Shown here in pieces: positions 24,505 through 36,250 of a DNA stretch of 64,000 bases. The stretch spans positions 10,710,501-10,774,500 of the forward strand of contig NZ_JAPNKA010000001.1 of the NCBI RefSeq assembly GCF_026626635.1, in the 5' to 3' direction. The notes beneath the pieces were generated by a model, which made no database searches, had not been told where the DNA came from, and saw nothing but the letters and a program-made list of their open reading frames with translations. The DNA comes from Archangium lansingense. Its GTDB lineage: Bacteria > Myxococcota > Myxococcia > Myxococcales > Myxococcaceae. How positions within the stretch are numbered: position 1 is the first letter of the stretch; the number at the start of each line of letters is the position of its first letter. The position numbers and the translations under genes were made by a program.

Positions 24505-27500
24505 ATGACTCAACCCCCCCCGAGCACGCCCACCCCAGGCCCCTCCGAGAAGGGAGGTGTCCCCGCCATCAGGCGCTCCCGCCGGCTACCGCTGCCGGTG
24601 CTGGCCGGGCTCTTCGCAGCCTCGCTCGCCGTGGTCCTCATCGCCGGCCTCTTCCTGCGCTCCACCCGACAGCTCGCGTGGAGCTCGGGCCGCGTGGCGC
24701 ACACCCTGGACGTCATCAACGAAGCGGAGCAACTGCTGTCGCTGATGAAGGACGCGGAGACAGGCCAGCGGGGCTACCTGCTCACCCACGAGGAGCACTT
24801 CCTCGCCCCCTATGAGGGCGCCCAGCGCCACATCCGCCCTTCACTGGAGCGCCTGCGCACCCTCACCTCGGACGACGCCCGCCAGCAGCAGCGGCTGGAG
24901 CGGATGGAGGCACTCATCCAGCGCAAGCTCGTGCTGATCGAACGGACCGTCCAGCTCGAACGGCAGGGGCAATCCGCCGCCGCGCTCGAGGCCATCCGCT
25001 CCGGCGCGGGCGAGCGGCTCATGGACGAGTTGCGCGTGCTGGAGCGGGAGCTGCGCGAAGAGGCGCAAAAGCGCCTGGAGCGGCAGAACGCGCGGCTGGA
25101 GAGAACATCCAGGAGCGCCGACGTGCTCGTGCTCTCGGGCAGCGGCTTCCTGCTGGCCTTCATCGGCTTCACGGCCGTCTCCTTCCTGCGCGACTTCCGG
25201 ACGCGGGAGCGAGAGGTGGCCGATCGAGAGGCGGTGCTGGCGCGCGAGCAGGCCGCCCAGGTACAGGCCGAGGCCGAGCGGCAGCGGGCCCGCTTCCAGG
25301 CCATCCTCACGCAGGTGCCCGCGGCGGTGGGCGTCTACCGGGCGCCGGATCAGCTGTGCGAGCTGGCCAACCCCGGCCTCCAGCGGCTCCATGGAGGCCG
25401 AACACTGATCGGTCGCACCGCACGGGAGGCTCATCCCGAATACGCGAATGCCGGCCTCTTCGAGGTCTTCGACAACGTCTTCCGCACCGGGCAGCCGTAC
25501 ACAGCCACCGCGCGCCGACTGATGCTGGACCGGAACAACGACGGCCAGCGCGTCGAGGGCTACTTCAACTTCACCTACCAGCCTCTGCTGGACACGGGGG
25601 GCCAGGTAGAGGCCGTGCTGCTCTTCGCGGTGGAGGTGACGGAGCAGGTGTATGCCCGTCAGGCGGCGGAGGAGGCCCTGGCCCACCGCCAGCGAGCGGA
25701 GGCCGCTCTGCGCGACAGCGAGGCCCATCTGCGCAGGACGTTGAAGGCGGCGGAGGTGGGGGCCTGGGAGTGGGAACTTCGCAGCCAGCGCGTGGTGTGG
25801 TCCCCCAACCTCGAGGCCATGTACGGCATGATGCCCGGCACCTTCGGCGGAACCCTCGACGCCTGCCTGGCGCTCGTCCACCCCGAGGAGCGCGAGCTCG
25901 TGGCGCGCACGCTGGAGCAGACGGCGCGAGAGCGGGGCGAGTACCAGCTGGAGTACCGCGTCCTGCGCGCCGATGGCCGTGTGCGCTGGCAGGAGAGCCG
26001 CGGACGGGTCCTGCTCGACGAGCACGGACAGCCGACGAAGCTGTCGGGCGTGGTGCTGGACATCACCACCCGCAAGCACGCCGAGCAGCAGCAGCGTGAG
26101 ACCGAGGCCCACTTCCAGTTGCTCGCGGAGACGCTCCCCCAACTCATCTGGAGGGCGCGGACGGACGGGCACGTGGAGTACCTCAACCCGGGCTGGTACG
26201 AGTACACGGGGCAGACGCCAGAGCAGGCCCTGGCCGAGGGTTGGCTCCAGGCCCTCCACCCGGAGGACCAGGAGGACACGCTGGCTGCGTGGCGGCGCGC
26301 GGTCTCCACGGGTGAGCCCTACGCCGTCGAGTACCGCATGCGACGGGCCTCGGACGGCGCGTACCGCTGGTTCATCGCGCGGAGCCTGCCCCTGAGGGAT
26401 GGCCTGGGACGCATCAAGCACTGGTTCGGCACCAGCACGGACATCGACGACCAGAAGCGCGGCGTGGAGTCCCTGCGCTATCTCTCCGAGGCAAGCGCGG
26501 CCCTGGCCACCTCACTGGACCAGGAGGCCACGCTCAAACAGGTGGCTCGCCTCGCCGTGCCGGTGCTGGCGGACTGGTGCATGGTGGACCTGGTGGGAGA
26601 GGACGGCCGCGTCGAGCGCGTCGATGTCACGCACGCGGACCCTTCCCTGACCGAGCTGGCGAATCGGCTGCGTCACTTCCCGCCCGTCCACAACCCCGAG
26701 CACCCGTCCGCTCGGGCGATGCGCTTGGACCAGACCGTCTACGTGGCGGAGGTGACGCGCGAGTTCGAGGAGCACTCGGCCCAGGGAACCGAGCACCTGC
26801 TGGCCATCCGGGAGACGAGGTGCCGCTCCATGTTGTCCGTGCCGCTGGTGGCGCGAGGGAGGACGCTCGGCGTGCTGACATTCCTCACCACGGAGGGCTC
26901 TGGCCGCCGCTACGAGCGCGGGGACGTACTGCTGGCCGAGGAGGTGGCGCGCCGGGTGGCGCTGGCGCTCGACAATGCGCGGCTCTTCTCCCTGGCCCAG
27001 GAGGAGCGCCAGCGCGCCGAGGAAGCCAACCGGCTCAAGGATGACTTCCTGGCCACCGTCAGCCACGAGCTGCGCACCCCGCTCACGGCGATGATCGGCT
27101 GGTTGAAGATGCTGCGTACCGGACGGCTCTCCCCCGACAAGCACGCCAAGGCGCTGGAGACGGTGGACCGCAACACCCAGGCACAGGCCCAGCTCATCGA
27201 GGACCTGCTGGACGTGAGCCGCATCATCTCCGGCAAGCTGCGGATGGAGACGCAGCCGGTGCACCTGGCGGACACCGTCCAGGCGGCGATGGAGTCGGTC
27301 CGTCCCGCGGCGGACGCCAAGGCCATCCGGCTGCTGGCCGAGCTGGAACCGGACGAGCACCTGGTGATGGGGGACGCGGGCCGGTTGCAGCAGGTGATGT
27401 GGAACCTGCTCTCCAACGCGGTGAAGTTCTCGCCCGGAGGGAGCCGCGTCTGGGTACGGCTGCGGCGCGTGGAGTCCTCGGTGGAGGTGACGGTGGCGGA

Positions 27501-28164
27501 TGAGGGGCCGGGGGTTCCGGCGGACTTCCTGCCGCACATCTTCGAGCGCTTCCGCCAACTCGAAGGCGGCACCACGCGGCGGCATGGGGGACTGGGCCTG
27601 GGGCTCTCCATCGTCCGCCATCTCGTGGAGCTGCACGGAGGGACGGTGCAGGCCGCGAGCGAGGGGCCAGGCCGGGGGGCCAGCTTCACCATTCACCTGC
27701 CCCTCGCCCAGTCCCGGCTGGCCCCGCCAGAGCGTCCCGCCGCGCGCCCCACCCTGCCGCCCACGCATGCGGTGCTCGCCCAGCGGCGAATCCTCGTGGT
27801 GGACGACGAGGAGGACAACCGCGAGGTCCTGAAGGTGATGCTGGAGGAGTACGGGGCGCACGTCGTCACCGCGGCCTCCGCGGCCGAGGCTCTCCGGGCC
27901 GTGCGCGAGGGAAGGCCCGAGCTGCTCGTCTCGGACATCGGCATGCCGGGGGAGGACGGCTACCGGCTCATCGCCCAGGTGCGCGCTCTCTCGGTCGAGG
28001 AGGGAGGCGGAGTGCCGGCGGTGGCCCTCACGGCCTATGCGCGGGTGGAGGACCGAGCACGCGCCCTGACGGCGGGCTTCAACATGCACGTGGCCAAGCC
28101 CGTGGAGCCCACCGAGCTGCTGTCCATCCTCTCCAACCTGGTGACGCTCTCTTCGGGGAGCTAG
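24505..28164 (+). CDS. Hybrid sensor histidine kinase HK4 (CHASE3, three PAS, GAF, HisKA, HATPase, REC)
   Basis: 1219 residues. Membrane helix about 30-52, periplasmic CHASE3 about 55-200 with the diagnostic ETGQRGYLLT, second helix 206-228, coiled coil 230-262, PAS 263-383, PAS 404-526 (WEWELRSQRVVWSPNLEAMYG), PAS 534-652, GAF 659-828, HisKA with ATVSHELRTPLTAMIGW (His854), HATPase 959-1068 (N box NLLSNAVKFS), and a C-terminal receiver from 1095 (ILVVDDEEDN) with phospho-acceptor Asp1144 and Lys in AKPVEP. The receiver means phosphate is passed on through an Hpt protein or used for feedback; none is adjacent. ATG at 24505 has GAAGG upstream. Confidence 0.95.
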   Translation: MTQPPPSTPTPGPSEKGGVPAIRRSRRLPLPVLAGLFAASLAVVLIAGLFLRSTRQLAWSSGRVAHTLDVINEAEQLLSLMKDAETGQRGYLLTHEEHFLAPYEGAQRHIRPSLERLRTLTSDDARQQQRLERMEALIQRKLVLIERTVQLERQGQSAAALEAIRSGAGERLMDELRVLERELREEAQKRLERQNARLERTSRSADVLVLSGSGFLLAFIGFTAVSFLRDFRTREREVADREAVLAREQAAQVQAEAERQRARFQAILTQVPAAVGVYRAPDQLCELANPGLQRLHGGRTLIGRTAREAHPEYANAGLFEVFDNVFRTGQPYTATARRLMLDRNNDGQRVEGYFNFTYQPLLDTGGQVEAVLLFAVEVTEQVYARQAAEEALAHRQRAEAALRDSEAHLRRTLKAAEVGAWEWELRSQRVVWSPNLEAMYGMMPGTFGGTLDACLALVHPEERELVARTLEQTARERGEYQLEYRVLRADGRVRWQESRGRVLLDEHGQPTKLSGVVLDITTRKHAEQQQRETEAHFQLLAETLPQLIWRARTDGHVEYLNPGWYEYTGQTPEQALAEGWLQALHPEDQEDTLAAWRRAVSTGEPYAVEYRMRRASDGAYRWFIARSLPLRDGLGRIKHWFGTSTDIDDQKRGVESLRYLSEASAALATSLDQEATLKQVARLAVPVLADWCMVDLVGEDGRVERVDVTHADPSLTELANRLRHFPPVHNPEHPSARAMRLDQTVYVAEVTREFEEHSAQGTEHLLAIRETRCRSMLSVPLVARGRTLGVLTFLTTEGSGRRYERGDVLLAEEVARRVALALDNARLFSLAQEERQRAEEANRLKDDFLATVSHELRTPLTAMIGWLKMLRTGRLSPDKHAKALETVDRNTQAQAQLIEDLLDVSRIISGKLRMETQPVHLADTVQAAMESVRPAADAKAIRLLAELEPDEHLVMGDAGRLQQVMWNLLSNAVKFSPGGSRVWVRLRRVESSVEVTVADEGPGVPADFLPHIFERFRQLEGGTTRRHGGLGLGLSIVRHLVELHGGTVQAASEGPGRGASFTIHLPLAQSRLAPPERPAARPTLPPTHAVLAQRRILVVDDEEDNREVLKVMLEEYGAHVVTAASAAEALRAVREGRPELLVSDIGMPGEDGYRLIAQVRALSVEEGGGVPAVALTAYARVEDRARALTAGFNMHVAKPVEPTELLSILSNLVTLSSGS

Positions 28165-28225
28165 CAGCCCGAGCGGCCAGACTCTCGCATTCACCCGGGC
28201 AGCGTTTTCGGGTTGAGATGGGCGG

Positions 28226-28999
28226 ATGCCCCCGGAGCTGGAGATCGAGGTCATCGCCCTGGAGAAGACGTACCCGAGGCCCTGGTGGTCGTGGGCTCGC
28301 CTGCGTGGCCGGAAGGAGGCCCCTCGGACCGCGCTGCGCGGTGTCTCCTTCGAGGTGCGGGCGGGCGAGGTGGTAGCCCTCATCGGTCCCAATGGTGCGG
28401 GGAAGAGCACCCTGCTGCGCATCCTCTCGGGGTTGCTGCTGCCGGGGGCGGGCTCTGCGCGGGTGGCCTCGCGCGACGTGGTGCGCGAGCGCCCCGGTTG
28501 TCGCCGCGAGGTGGGCGCCGCGCTCGCCGATGACCGGGGCCTGTCGCCGCGCCTCACCCCGCGCCAGAACCTGCGCTTCTACGCCGCGCTCTACGGCGTG
28601 CCCCCGCGCGAGGTGGACGGCCGCATCGAAGAACTGTCGGGAGTCCTCGAGGCCCGGCGCCTGATGGACCGGGAAGTGCGCACGCTCTCCACTGGGGAGA
28701 AGGCCCGGGTGGTGATGATGCGCGCCCTGCTCCACCGGCCGCGGGTGCTGTTGCTGGACGAGGTGACGCGCTCGTTGGACCCGGGGGCCGCGCGCCGGCT
28801 TCGCACGCGCCTGCTGTCGGACGTGGCCGCACGGGGGACGGCCGTGCTCTTCGCCAGCCACGACCTGGCCGAGGTGGAGGCCGTGGCCCACCGGGTGCTG
28901 CTGCTGGATGGGGGCCGCATCGCCGCCTCGGGCACCTTCGCCGAGGTGCGGCCAGCCGCCGAGTCCGTCTTCGCCGCCGTGCCCCGGGAGGAAGCGTGA
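28226..28999 (+). CDS. ABC transporter ATP-binding protein
   Basis: 257 residues. Walker A GPNGAGKST, ABC signature region LSTGEKARV (a variant of LSGGQ), Walker B VLLLDEVTRSLD and the H-loop FASHDLAE are all present. A 16-residue insertion (WWSWARLRGRKEAPRT) between the first strands is unusual and resembles ATPases of polysaccharide or antibiotic exporters of the ABC-2 class. The gene overlaps the permease start and is likely translated with it. The substrate cannot be told from the sequence. Confidence 0.9.
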   Translation: MPPELEIEVIALEKTYPRPWWSWARLRGRKEAPRTALRGVSFEVRAGEVVALIGPNGAGKSTLLRILSGLLLPGAGSARVASRDVVRERPGCRREVGAALADDRGLSPRLTPRQNLRFYAALYGVPPREVDGRIEELSGVLEARRLMDREVRTLSTGEKARVVMMRALLHRPRVLLLDEVTRSLDPGAARRLRTRLLSDVAARGTAVLFASHDLAEVEAVAHRVLLLDGGRIAASGTFAEVRPAAESVFAAVPREEA

Positions 29000-29796
29000 T
29001 GCGCCTGCTGCTCGCCTTCCTGCGGCGCGACCTGCAGATCATGACGGCCTACCGGCTCAACGCGCTGCTGCTCCTCACCGGAGGCCTCTCCACCCTCACC
29101 CTCTTCTACTTCCTCGCCCGCACAGTGGGCGAGTCCCCGGTGGTGCGCGGCCACTACGGCGCGGACTATTTCTCCTTCGCGCTGGTGGGGCTGGCCACCG
29201 CGTCCCTGTTGCGTGCCCTTCAGACGGGCTTTGGCGGTGCGGTGCGCGCGGCGCAGAACGACGGCTCCCTGGAGCCGCTGCTGGGCGCGCCCCTGTCCAC
29301 CGTCCATGTCGTCACCCTCATGGGAGCCTGGCCCGTGGCCAACGCCCTGCTGCGCGCGGTGGGATTGCTCGGCTTCGGCGCGCTCCTCTTTGGCGCCCGG
29401 CTGAACCTCCACCCCGTCTCCTTCATCCTCACCTTGTTCCTTAGCACCCTCACCTTCGGCGCGCTCGGCCTGCTGTCAGCCGCCTTCGTGCTCGTCTTCA
29501 AGCGGGGAGATCCCTTCACCTACGCCCTGGACGCACTCAGCTACCTCTTCGCCGGCGTCCTCTACCCGACAGACGTGCTGCCCCCGCTGCTGCGCACGAT
29601 GGGCCGCCTGCTCCCCGCCACCCATGCCCTGCATGGCCTGCGCCAATCCGCCCTGCGCGGCGCGGGGCCGCAAGAGCTGCTGCCCACCTGGGTCACCCTG
29701 CTCGTCTTCTGCCTTGTCCTCTGGCCGCTGGCCACGTGGGCCCTGTCCGCCGCGCGCCGACATGTAGAGCAGGCGGGGACGCTGCCCCACAGTTGA
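28999..29796 (+). CDS. ABC-2 type transporter permease
   Basis: 265 residues with six predicted membrane helices in the ABC-2 arrangement. The pattern FAGVLYPTDVLPPLLRTMGR before helix 6 is typical of ABC-2 permeases (YPxxxLP). The start is the ATG in TGATG, overlapping the ATPase stop, with GAGGA upstream; GTG at 28996 is equally possible. With the ATPase it forms a minimal exporter of two homodimeric parts. No biosynthetic gene is adjacent to hint at the cargo. Confidence 0.9.
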   Translation: MRLLLAFLRRDLQIMTAYRLNALLLLTGGLSTLTLFYFLARTVGESPVVRGHYGADYFSFALVGLATASLLRALQTGFGGAVRAAQNDGSLEPLLGAPLSTVHVVTLMGAWPVANALLRAVGLLGFGALLFGARLNLHPVSFILTLFLSTLTFGALGLLSAAFVLVFKRGDPFTYALDALSYLFAGVLYPTDVLPPLLRTMGRLLPATHALHGLRQSALRGAGPQELLPTWVTLLVFCLVLWPLATWALSAARRHVEQAGTLPHS

Positions 29797-30129
29797 CCGT
29801 CCAATTTCCACCCTTCCTCTCGTACTGTCGTTCACTGATAGCGGAGAAATCGCATCCCCCCTCCCCGCGGAGACGTACACCCTTATAATGGAGTGTGCCT
29901 TTTCACCCCGTGGAGGCGGGGCCCGCCGCATCGGCGACGAGCCCTTCCGACACGAGCTGGCCACGCGGTCCCACCCCGCGGCGGGGTCCCGAAAGGGCAG
30001 GTCTGACGTTCGTGTCGTCTGGGACCCGTCGTGGGTGGGAATTGGAATGGCCCATTACCCCCCCAGGTTCACTTTTTGGCCCTCCAAAGGCGCGAAATTC
30101 CGCGCTTCCGGGTGGCCCGAGGGAGCGTC
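29797..30129. other. Intergenic region upstream of prkA
   Basis: 333 bases with no gene. It should contain the prkA promoter. A TATAAT hexamer at 29884-29889 lacks a matching -35 box, and a GG-N10-GC sigma54-like pair at 30038-30051 deviates from TGGCAC/TTGC. Neither is strong enough to call. GAGGGAG at 30119-30125 is the prkA ribosome site. Confidence 0.5.
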
Positions 30130-32196
<2,067 letters not shown>

Positions 32197-32214
32197 TCAC
32201 CCAAGGGGGTTGTC

Positions 32215-33324
32215 GTGTCGCTGCGGATCCACCAGGACCACTCACGCTTCAAACAGATCGTCCGCGGGAAGATCAAATCCAACCTGCGCAAGTACGTGCA
32301 GAAGGGGGAGATGGTCGGCAAGAAGGGGAAGGACACCATCTCCATCCCCATTCCCTTCATCGACATCCCCCACTTCAAGTACGGCCACAAGGAGCAGGGT
32401 GGCGTCGGACAGGGTGACGGTGAGGTGGGTCAGCAGCTCTCCCCGGGCGCGGTACAGCCCGGGGACGGGCACCAGGCCGGCCAGGGAGAGGGCGACCACT
32501 CCCTGGAGGTCGACGTCACGCTCGATGAGCTGGCGCAGATTCTGGGGGAGGAGCTGCAGCTCCCCAACATCGAGCGCCGACACAACGAGAAGATCGTTAC
32601 CCAGAAGATCAAGTACACCGGGGTCAACACCACGGGCCCCGAGTCGCTGCGCCACTTCAAGCGCACCTACAAGCAGGCCCTGAGGCGGCAGATCGCCATG
32701 GGCACGTATGACCCGGCGCGGCCCATCATCATCCCCACGCGCGAGGACCGGCGCTACCGCAGCTACAAGCTGCAGGAGCTGCCGGAGACGAACGCGGTCA
32801 TCATCTACATGATGGACGTGTCCGGCTCGATGGGTGACGAGCAGAAGGAGATCGTCCGCATCGAGAGCTTCTGGCTCGATACGTGGCTGCGCCACCAGTA
32901 CAAGGGCCTGGAGGCGCGCTACATCATCCACGACGCCGTGGCGCGCGAGGTGGACCGGGACACCTTCTTCCACACGCGTGAGTCCGGCGGCACGATGATC
33001 TCCAGTGCCTACAAGCTGTGCCGGGACATCATCAAGGCGGACTACCCGAAGAGCGCGTGGAACATCTACCCGTTCCACTTCTCGGACGGAGACAACTGGA
33101 GCGCGGATGACACGCGCCAGTGCATCGAGATGCTTCGCGAGGACATCATCCCCAGCGTCAACCAGTTCGCCTACGGACAGGTGGAGAGCCCCTACGGCAG
33201 CGGGCAGTTCATCAAGGACCTGCGCGAAGCCATCGGAGACTCCACCAACGTCGCCCTGAGTGAGATCGCGGACAAGGACGCCATCTACTCTTCCATCAAG
33301 GATTTCCTCGGTAAGGGCCGCTGA
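32215..33324 (+). CDS. yeaH: YeaH/YhbH family protein with vWA-like fold
   Basis: 369 residues, DUF444 family (E. coli YeaH 427, Bacillus YhbH 392). N-terminal RIHQDHSRFKQIVRGKIK is the family hallmark. A Gly/Gln-rich low-complexity linker (EQGGVGQGDGEVGQ) follows, then a von Willebrand A-like domain with a MIDAS motif DVSGSMG and the later ESGGT segment. It is thought to be the partner of the PrkA kinase. The GTG start has GGGG 6-8 bases upstream, 18 bases after prkA. Confidence 0.93.
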   Translation: MSLRIHQDHSRFKQIVRGKIKSNLRKYVQKGEMVGKKGKDTISIPIPFIDIPHFKYGHKEQGGVGQGDGEVGQQLSPGAVQPGDGHQAGQGEGDHSLEVDVTLDELAQILGEELQLPNIERRHNEKIVTQKIKYTGVNTTGPESLRHFKRTYKQALRRQIAMGTYDPARPIIIPTREDRRYRSYKLQELPETNAVIIYMMDVSGSMGDEQKEIVRIESFWLDTWLRHQYKGLEARYIIHDAVAREVDRDTFFHTRESGGTMISSAYKLCRDIIKADYPKSAWNIYPFHFSDGDNWSADDTRQCIEMLREDIIPSVNQFAYGQVESPYGSGQFIKDLREAIGDSTNVALSEIADKDAIYSSIKDFLGKGR

Positions 33325-33346
33325 CGGCGGACCCCTGGAGCTCGCG

Positions 33347-34840
33347 ATGCCCAAGAGCCTCACCCCCGGACTGAGTAGACTGAAGGAGGAGATCGAGGGC
33401 TACGCCCGCGAGTTCGGCCTCGACTTCTTCGAGACCATCTTCGAGGTCCTCACCTACGACGAGCTCAACATGGTGGCCTCCTACGGAGGCTTCCCCACGC
33501 GCTACCCGCACTGGCGCTGGGGCATGGAGTACGAGCAGCTCTCGAAGGGGTACGAGTACGGGCTCTCGAAAATCTACGAGCTCGTCATCAACAACGACCC
33601 CTGCTACGCCTACCTGCTGGAGAGCAACTCGGACGTGGATCAGAAGCTCGTGATGGCGCACGTGTACGGCCACTGCGACTTCTTCAAGAACAACTTCTCC
33701 TTCCGGCACACCAACCGCCGGATGATCGACGACATGGCGAACCACGCCACGCGCGTGCGCCGGTGGGTGGACAAGATTGGCGTGGAGAAGGTGGAGGACT
33801 TCATCGACCGGACGCTGTCGTTGGAGAACCTCATTGACCAGCACGCGCCGCACATCCGCCGCAACCCGGACCCCAAGCGGGCCGAGGACGAGATGAAGTC
33901 CAACGAGCGGGTGGAGGGCTTCAAGGTGAACCGCGAGTACATGCGCGGCTTCATCAACCCCACCGAGTTCCTCGACAGCCAGCGCAAGAAGGTGGAGGAC
34001 GAGAAGCTCAAGGCCAAGAAGTTCCCCGAGCGCCCGCAGCGCGACGTGCTGCTCTTCCTGCTGGAGCACGCGCCGATGGAGCCGTGGGAGTCGGACATCC
34101 TCTCCATCATCCGCGACGAGGCCTACTACTTCGCGCCCCAGGGCCAGACGAAGATCATGAACGAGGGGTGGGCCAGCTACTGGCACTCCACCATCATGAC
34201 CCGGCGCGCGCTCAAGGATGACGAGGTCATCGACTACGCGGACCGGCACTCGGGCACCATGGGGACGCGCCCCGGGGCGCTCAACCCGTACAAGCTGGGC
34301 ATCGAGCTGTGGCGGGATATCGAAGAGCGCTGGAACAAGGGCCGCTTCGGCAAGGAGTGGGACGAGTGCGATGACCTTCGGGCGCGCCGCTCCTGGGACA
34401 AGAAGCTGGGCGTGGGCCGCGAGAAGATCTTCGAGGTGCGCAAGCACTACAACGACATCACCTTCATCGACACGTTCCTGACGCCCGAGTTCGCCATCGA
34501 GCAGAAGCTGTTCGTGTACGGCTTCAACGAGAAGCGCAACTCGTGGGAGATCCTCGACCGCGAGTTCCGGAAGGTGAAGAACAAGCTGTTGCAGGGGCTC
34601 ACCAACTTCGGGCAGCCGATCATCGAGGTGGTGGACGGCAACTACGAGAACCGGGGCGAGCTGCTGCTGGCGCACAAGCACGACGGGCAGGATCTGAAGG
34701 GGGACTACGCGCGCGAGACGCTGCGCAACCTCCAGTCCTTGTGGCGAAGGCCCACGTGCATCATCACGCGCTACGACAACAAGGGCGTGATGCTGCGCTT
34801 CGACGGGCAGAACCACACCGAGAAGAAGATCGATCTCTAG
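33347..34840 (+). CDS. spoVR: SpoVR family protein (YcgB homologue)
   Basis: 497 residues, close to E. coli YcgB (510). Conserved stretches include GGFPTRYPHWRWGMEYEQL, YGHCDFFKNN, NEGWASYWHS (a His/Glu-rich block suggesting a metal site) and RPTCIITRYDNKG. In Bacillus, SpoVR is needed for normal spore cortex; in enterobacteria it is found with YeaG/YeaH under stress and starvation. ATG at 33347 has GGAG 6 bases upstream. The reading frame extends further back but overlaps yeaH. In a fruiting myxobacterium the prkA-yeaH-spoVR set may be developmental (inference). Confidence 0.95.
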   Translation: MPKSLTPGLSRLKEEIEGYAREFGLDFFETIFEVLTYDELNMVASYGGFPTRYPHWRWGMEYEQLSKGYEYGLSKIYELVINNDPCYAYLLESNSDVDQKLVMAHVYGHCDFFKNNFSFRHTNRRMIDDMANHATRVRRWVDKIGVEKVEDFIDRTLSLENLIDQHAPHIRRNPDPKRAEDEMKSNERVEGFKVNREYMRGFINPTEFLDSQRKKVEDEKLKAKKFPERPQRDVLLFLLEHAPMEPWESDILSIIRDEAYYFAPQGQTKIMNEGWASYWHSTIMTRRALKDDEVIDYADRHSGTMGTRPGALNPYKLGIELWRDIEERWNKGRFGKEWDECDDLRARRSWDKKLGVGREKIFEVRKHYNDITFIDTFLTPEFAIEQKLFVYGFNEKRNSWEILDREFRKVKNKLLQGLTNFGQPIIEVVDGNYENRGELLLAHKHDGQDLKGDYARETLRNLQSLWRRPTCIITRYDNKGVMLRFDGQNHTEKKIDL

Positions 34841-34846
34841 CCGAGG

Positions 34847-34888
34847 ACCCGCGAGCAAACACCCGCGCGCAAACACCCGCGCGCAAAT
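34847..34888. repeat. Three tandem 14-bp units
   Basis: ACCCGCGAGCAAAC, ACCCGCGCGCAAAC and ACCCGCGCGCAAAT lie head to tail directly after the spoVR stop and run into a REP-like palindrome. They look like replication-slippage copies or a structured 3' end. Confidence 0.7.
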
Positions 34889-34890
34889 AC

Positions 34891-34928
34891 CCCTCTCCCT
34901 CCGGGAGAGGGACGGGGTGAGGGTATCG
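34891..34928. repeat. REP-like palindromic repeat, copy 3
   Basis: CCCTCTCCC and GGGAGAGGG arms with a TCC loop, then ACGGGGTGAGGGTATCG, the same design and tail as at 36 and 3487. It lies just downstream of the spoVR operon, so it may end or protect that transcript. Confidence 0.8.
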
Positions 34929-35074
34929 AGGCCCCGGGTTCCCACCGTGCCGGAAAACCACCGTCACCGTGCACGCGAGAACCCGGCCGGGCAGCCGAGC
35001 CCCGGCTGAGATGCGAAAACCTTCTGCCAGAAGTTAGGCACAGGCCTGTAGCTCCACTACACTGCGCGGGCCCC

Positions 35075-36247
35075 ATGAGACTTGCCACCGCCCTTGTGTG
35101 CCTGGGCCTGCTATTCGCCGCGCCCTTCGCTGAAGCCTCGACCGTCCGCTACACCGTGAAGAACCGCCGCATCGAGCCGAACCAGCCGATGGCGGTGGCG
35201 CTGCAGGAGGCGGGACTGCCTCCGGAGCAGGTGGGGGCGCTGATCTCCGCGCTCGAGGGCGTGTTCGACTTCCGCAAGTCACGAGCGGGGGACCAGTTCC
35301 GCCTGGTCATCCGCGAGGGCGAGCTGGACTTCTTCGACTACCGGCAGAGCGCGGTGGACGAGTGGCAGGTGCGCCGCGACGGGAACAAGTTCGTCGGCAG
35401 CAAGCGCTCCATCGAGGTGGAGAAGCAGGTGGGGCTGGTGTCGCTGGAGATCAACAACTCGCTCTACGAGGCGGCGCTGGCCGCGGGCGAGGACCCGGTC
35501 ATCGGCATGGTGTTGGCGGACGTGTTCGCCTGGGACATCGACTTCTACCGGGACGTGCGCAAGGGAGACCGGGCGCGGGCGCTGGTGGAGAAGTTCATCT
35601 CCAAGGGGCGGATTCTGCGCTACGGCGAGGTGCTGGCGGCGACGTACGAGGGCGAGTCGGTGGGCACCAAGCGCGTGTTCCGCTACGAGCTGCCGGACGG
35701 AAAGGCCAGCTTCTTCCAGGAGGACGGGGCGAGCGCGCGCAAGGCCTTCCTCAAGAGCCCGCTGAAGTACGCCCATGTCACCAGCCGCTTCGGCAGCCGG
35801 GTGCACCCGGTGCTCAAGTACGTGAAGGCGCACAACGGCGTGGACTATGCGGCCTCCATCGGCACGCCCGTGTGGGCCGTGGCCGACGGCACCGTCACCG
35901 TGGCGAACAACACCGGCGCGGGCGGCAACACCGTCTGCCTGCGCCACACCAACGGCTTCGAGACGTGCTACCTGCACCTGTCCAAGTACGGCTCCGGTGT
36001 GCGTTCAGGCGCGCGTGTAAGCCAGAAGCAGATCATCGCCTACTCGGGCAACACCGGCCGCAGCACCGGCCCCCACCTGCACTACGCCCTCAAGCGCAAC
36101 GGGGGCTACGTGAACCCGCTCAACCAGAATTTCCCGCGCACGGAGCCGCTGCCCAAGAGCCTGCTGGAGGACTTCCGCTCGAAGGTTGCCCCGCTCGCCC
36201 AGCAGCTCGACGCCGTCTCCGTGGCCTCGGCGAGCGCCTCTCAATAG
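35075..36247 (+). CDS. M23 family metallopeptidase, secreted
   Basis: 390 residues. A Sec signal (MRLATALVCLGLLFAAPFAEA) is followed by an N-terminal domain related to the OapA/Csd3-type regulatory region (about 25-215), then the LytM/M23 catalytic domain with Zn ligands in HNGVDYAAS and HLHYAL, and the SRFGSRVHPVL entry motif. Such enzymes cut peptide crosslinks in peptidoglycan. All zinc ligands are present, so it should be active, unlike activator-type EnvC proteins. ATG at 35075 lacks a clear ribosome site. It is followed by a structured leader and a methyltransferase gene. Confidence 0.92.
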   Translation: MRLATALVCLGLLFAAPFAEASTVRYTVKNRRIEPNQPMAVALQEAGLPPEQVGALISALEGVFDFRKSRAGDQFRLVIREGELDFFDYRQSAVDEWQVRRDGNKFVGSKRSIEVEKQVGLVSLEINNSLYEAALAAGEDPVIGMVLADVFAWDIDFYRDVRKGDRARALVEKFISKGRILRYGEVLAATYEGESVGTKRVFRYELPDGKASFFQEDGASARKAFLKSPLKYAHVTSRFGSRVHPVLKYVKAHNGVDYAASIGTPVWAVADGTVTVANNTGAGGNTVCLRHTNGFETCYLHLSKYGSGVRSGARVSQKQIIAYSGNTGRSTGPHLHYALKRNGGYVNPLNQNFPRTEPLPKSLLEDFRSKVAPLAQQLDAVSVASASASQ

Positions 36248-36250
36248 ATT

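Noticed and set aside
29884..29889. TATAAT hexamer upstream of prkA as a sigma70 -10 box
   Set aside because: No -35-like hexamer lies 16-18 bases upstream and no extended -10 is present, so the match alone is not support.
30036..30051. Sigma54-type GG-N10-GC pair upstream of prkA
   Set aside because: Only the GG/GC dinucleotides fit. The flanking TGGCAC and TTGC bases are mostly absent, and such pairs are frequent in GC-rich DNA.
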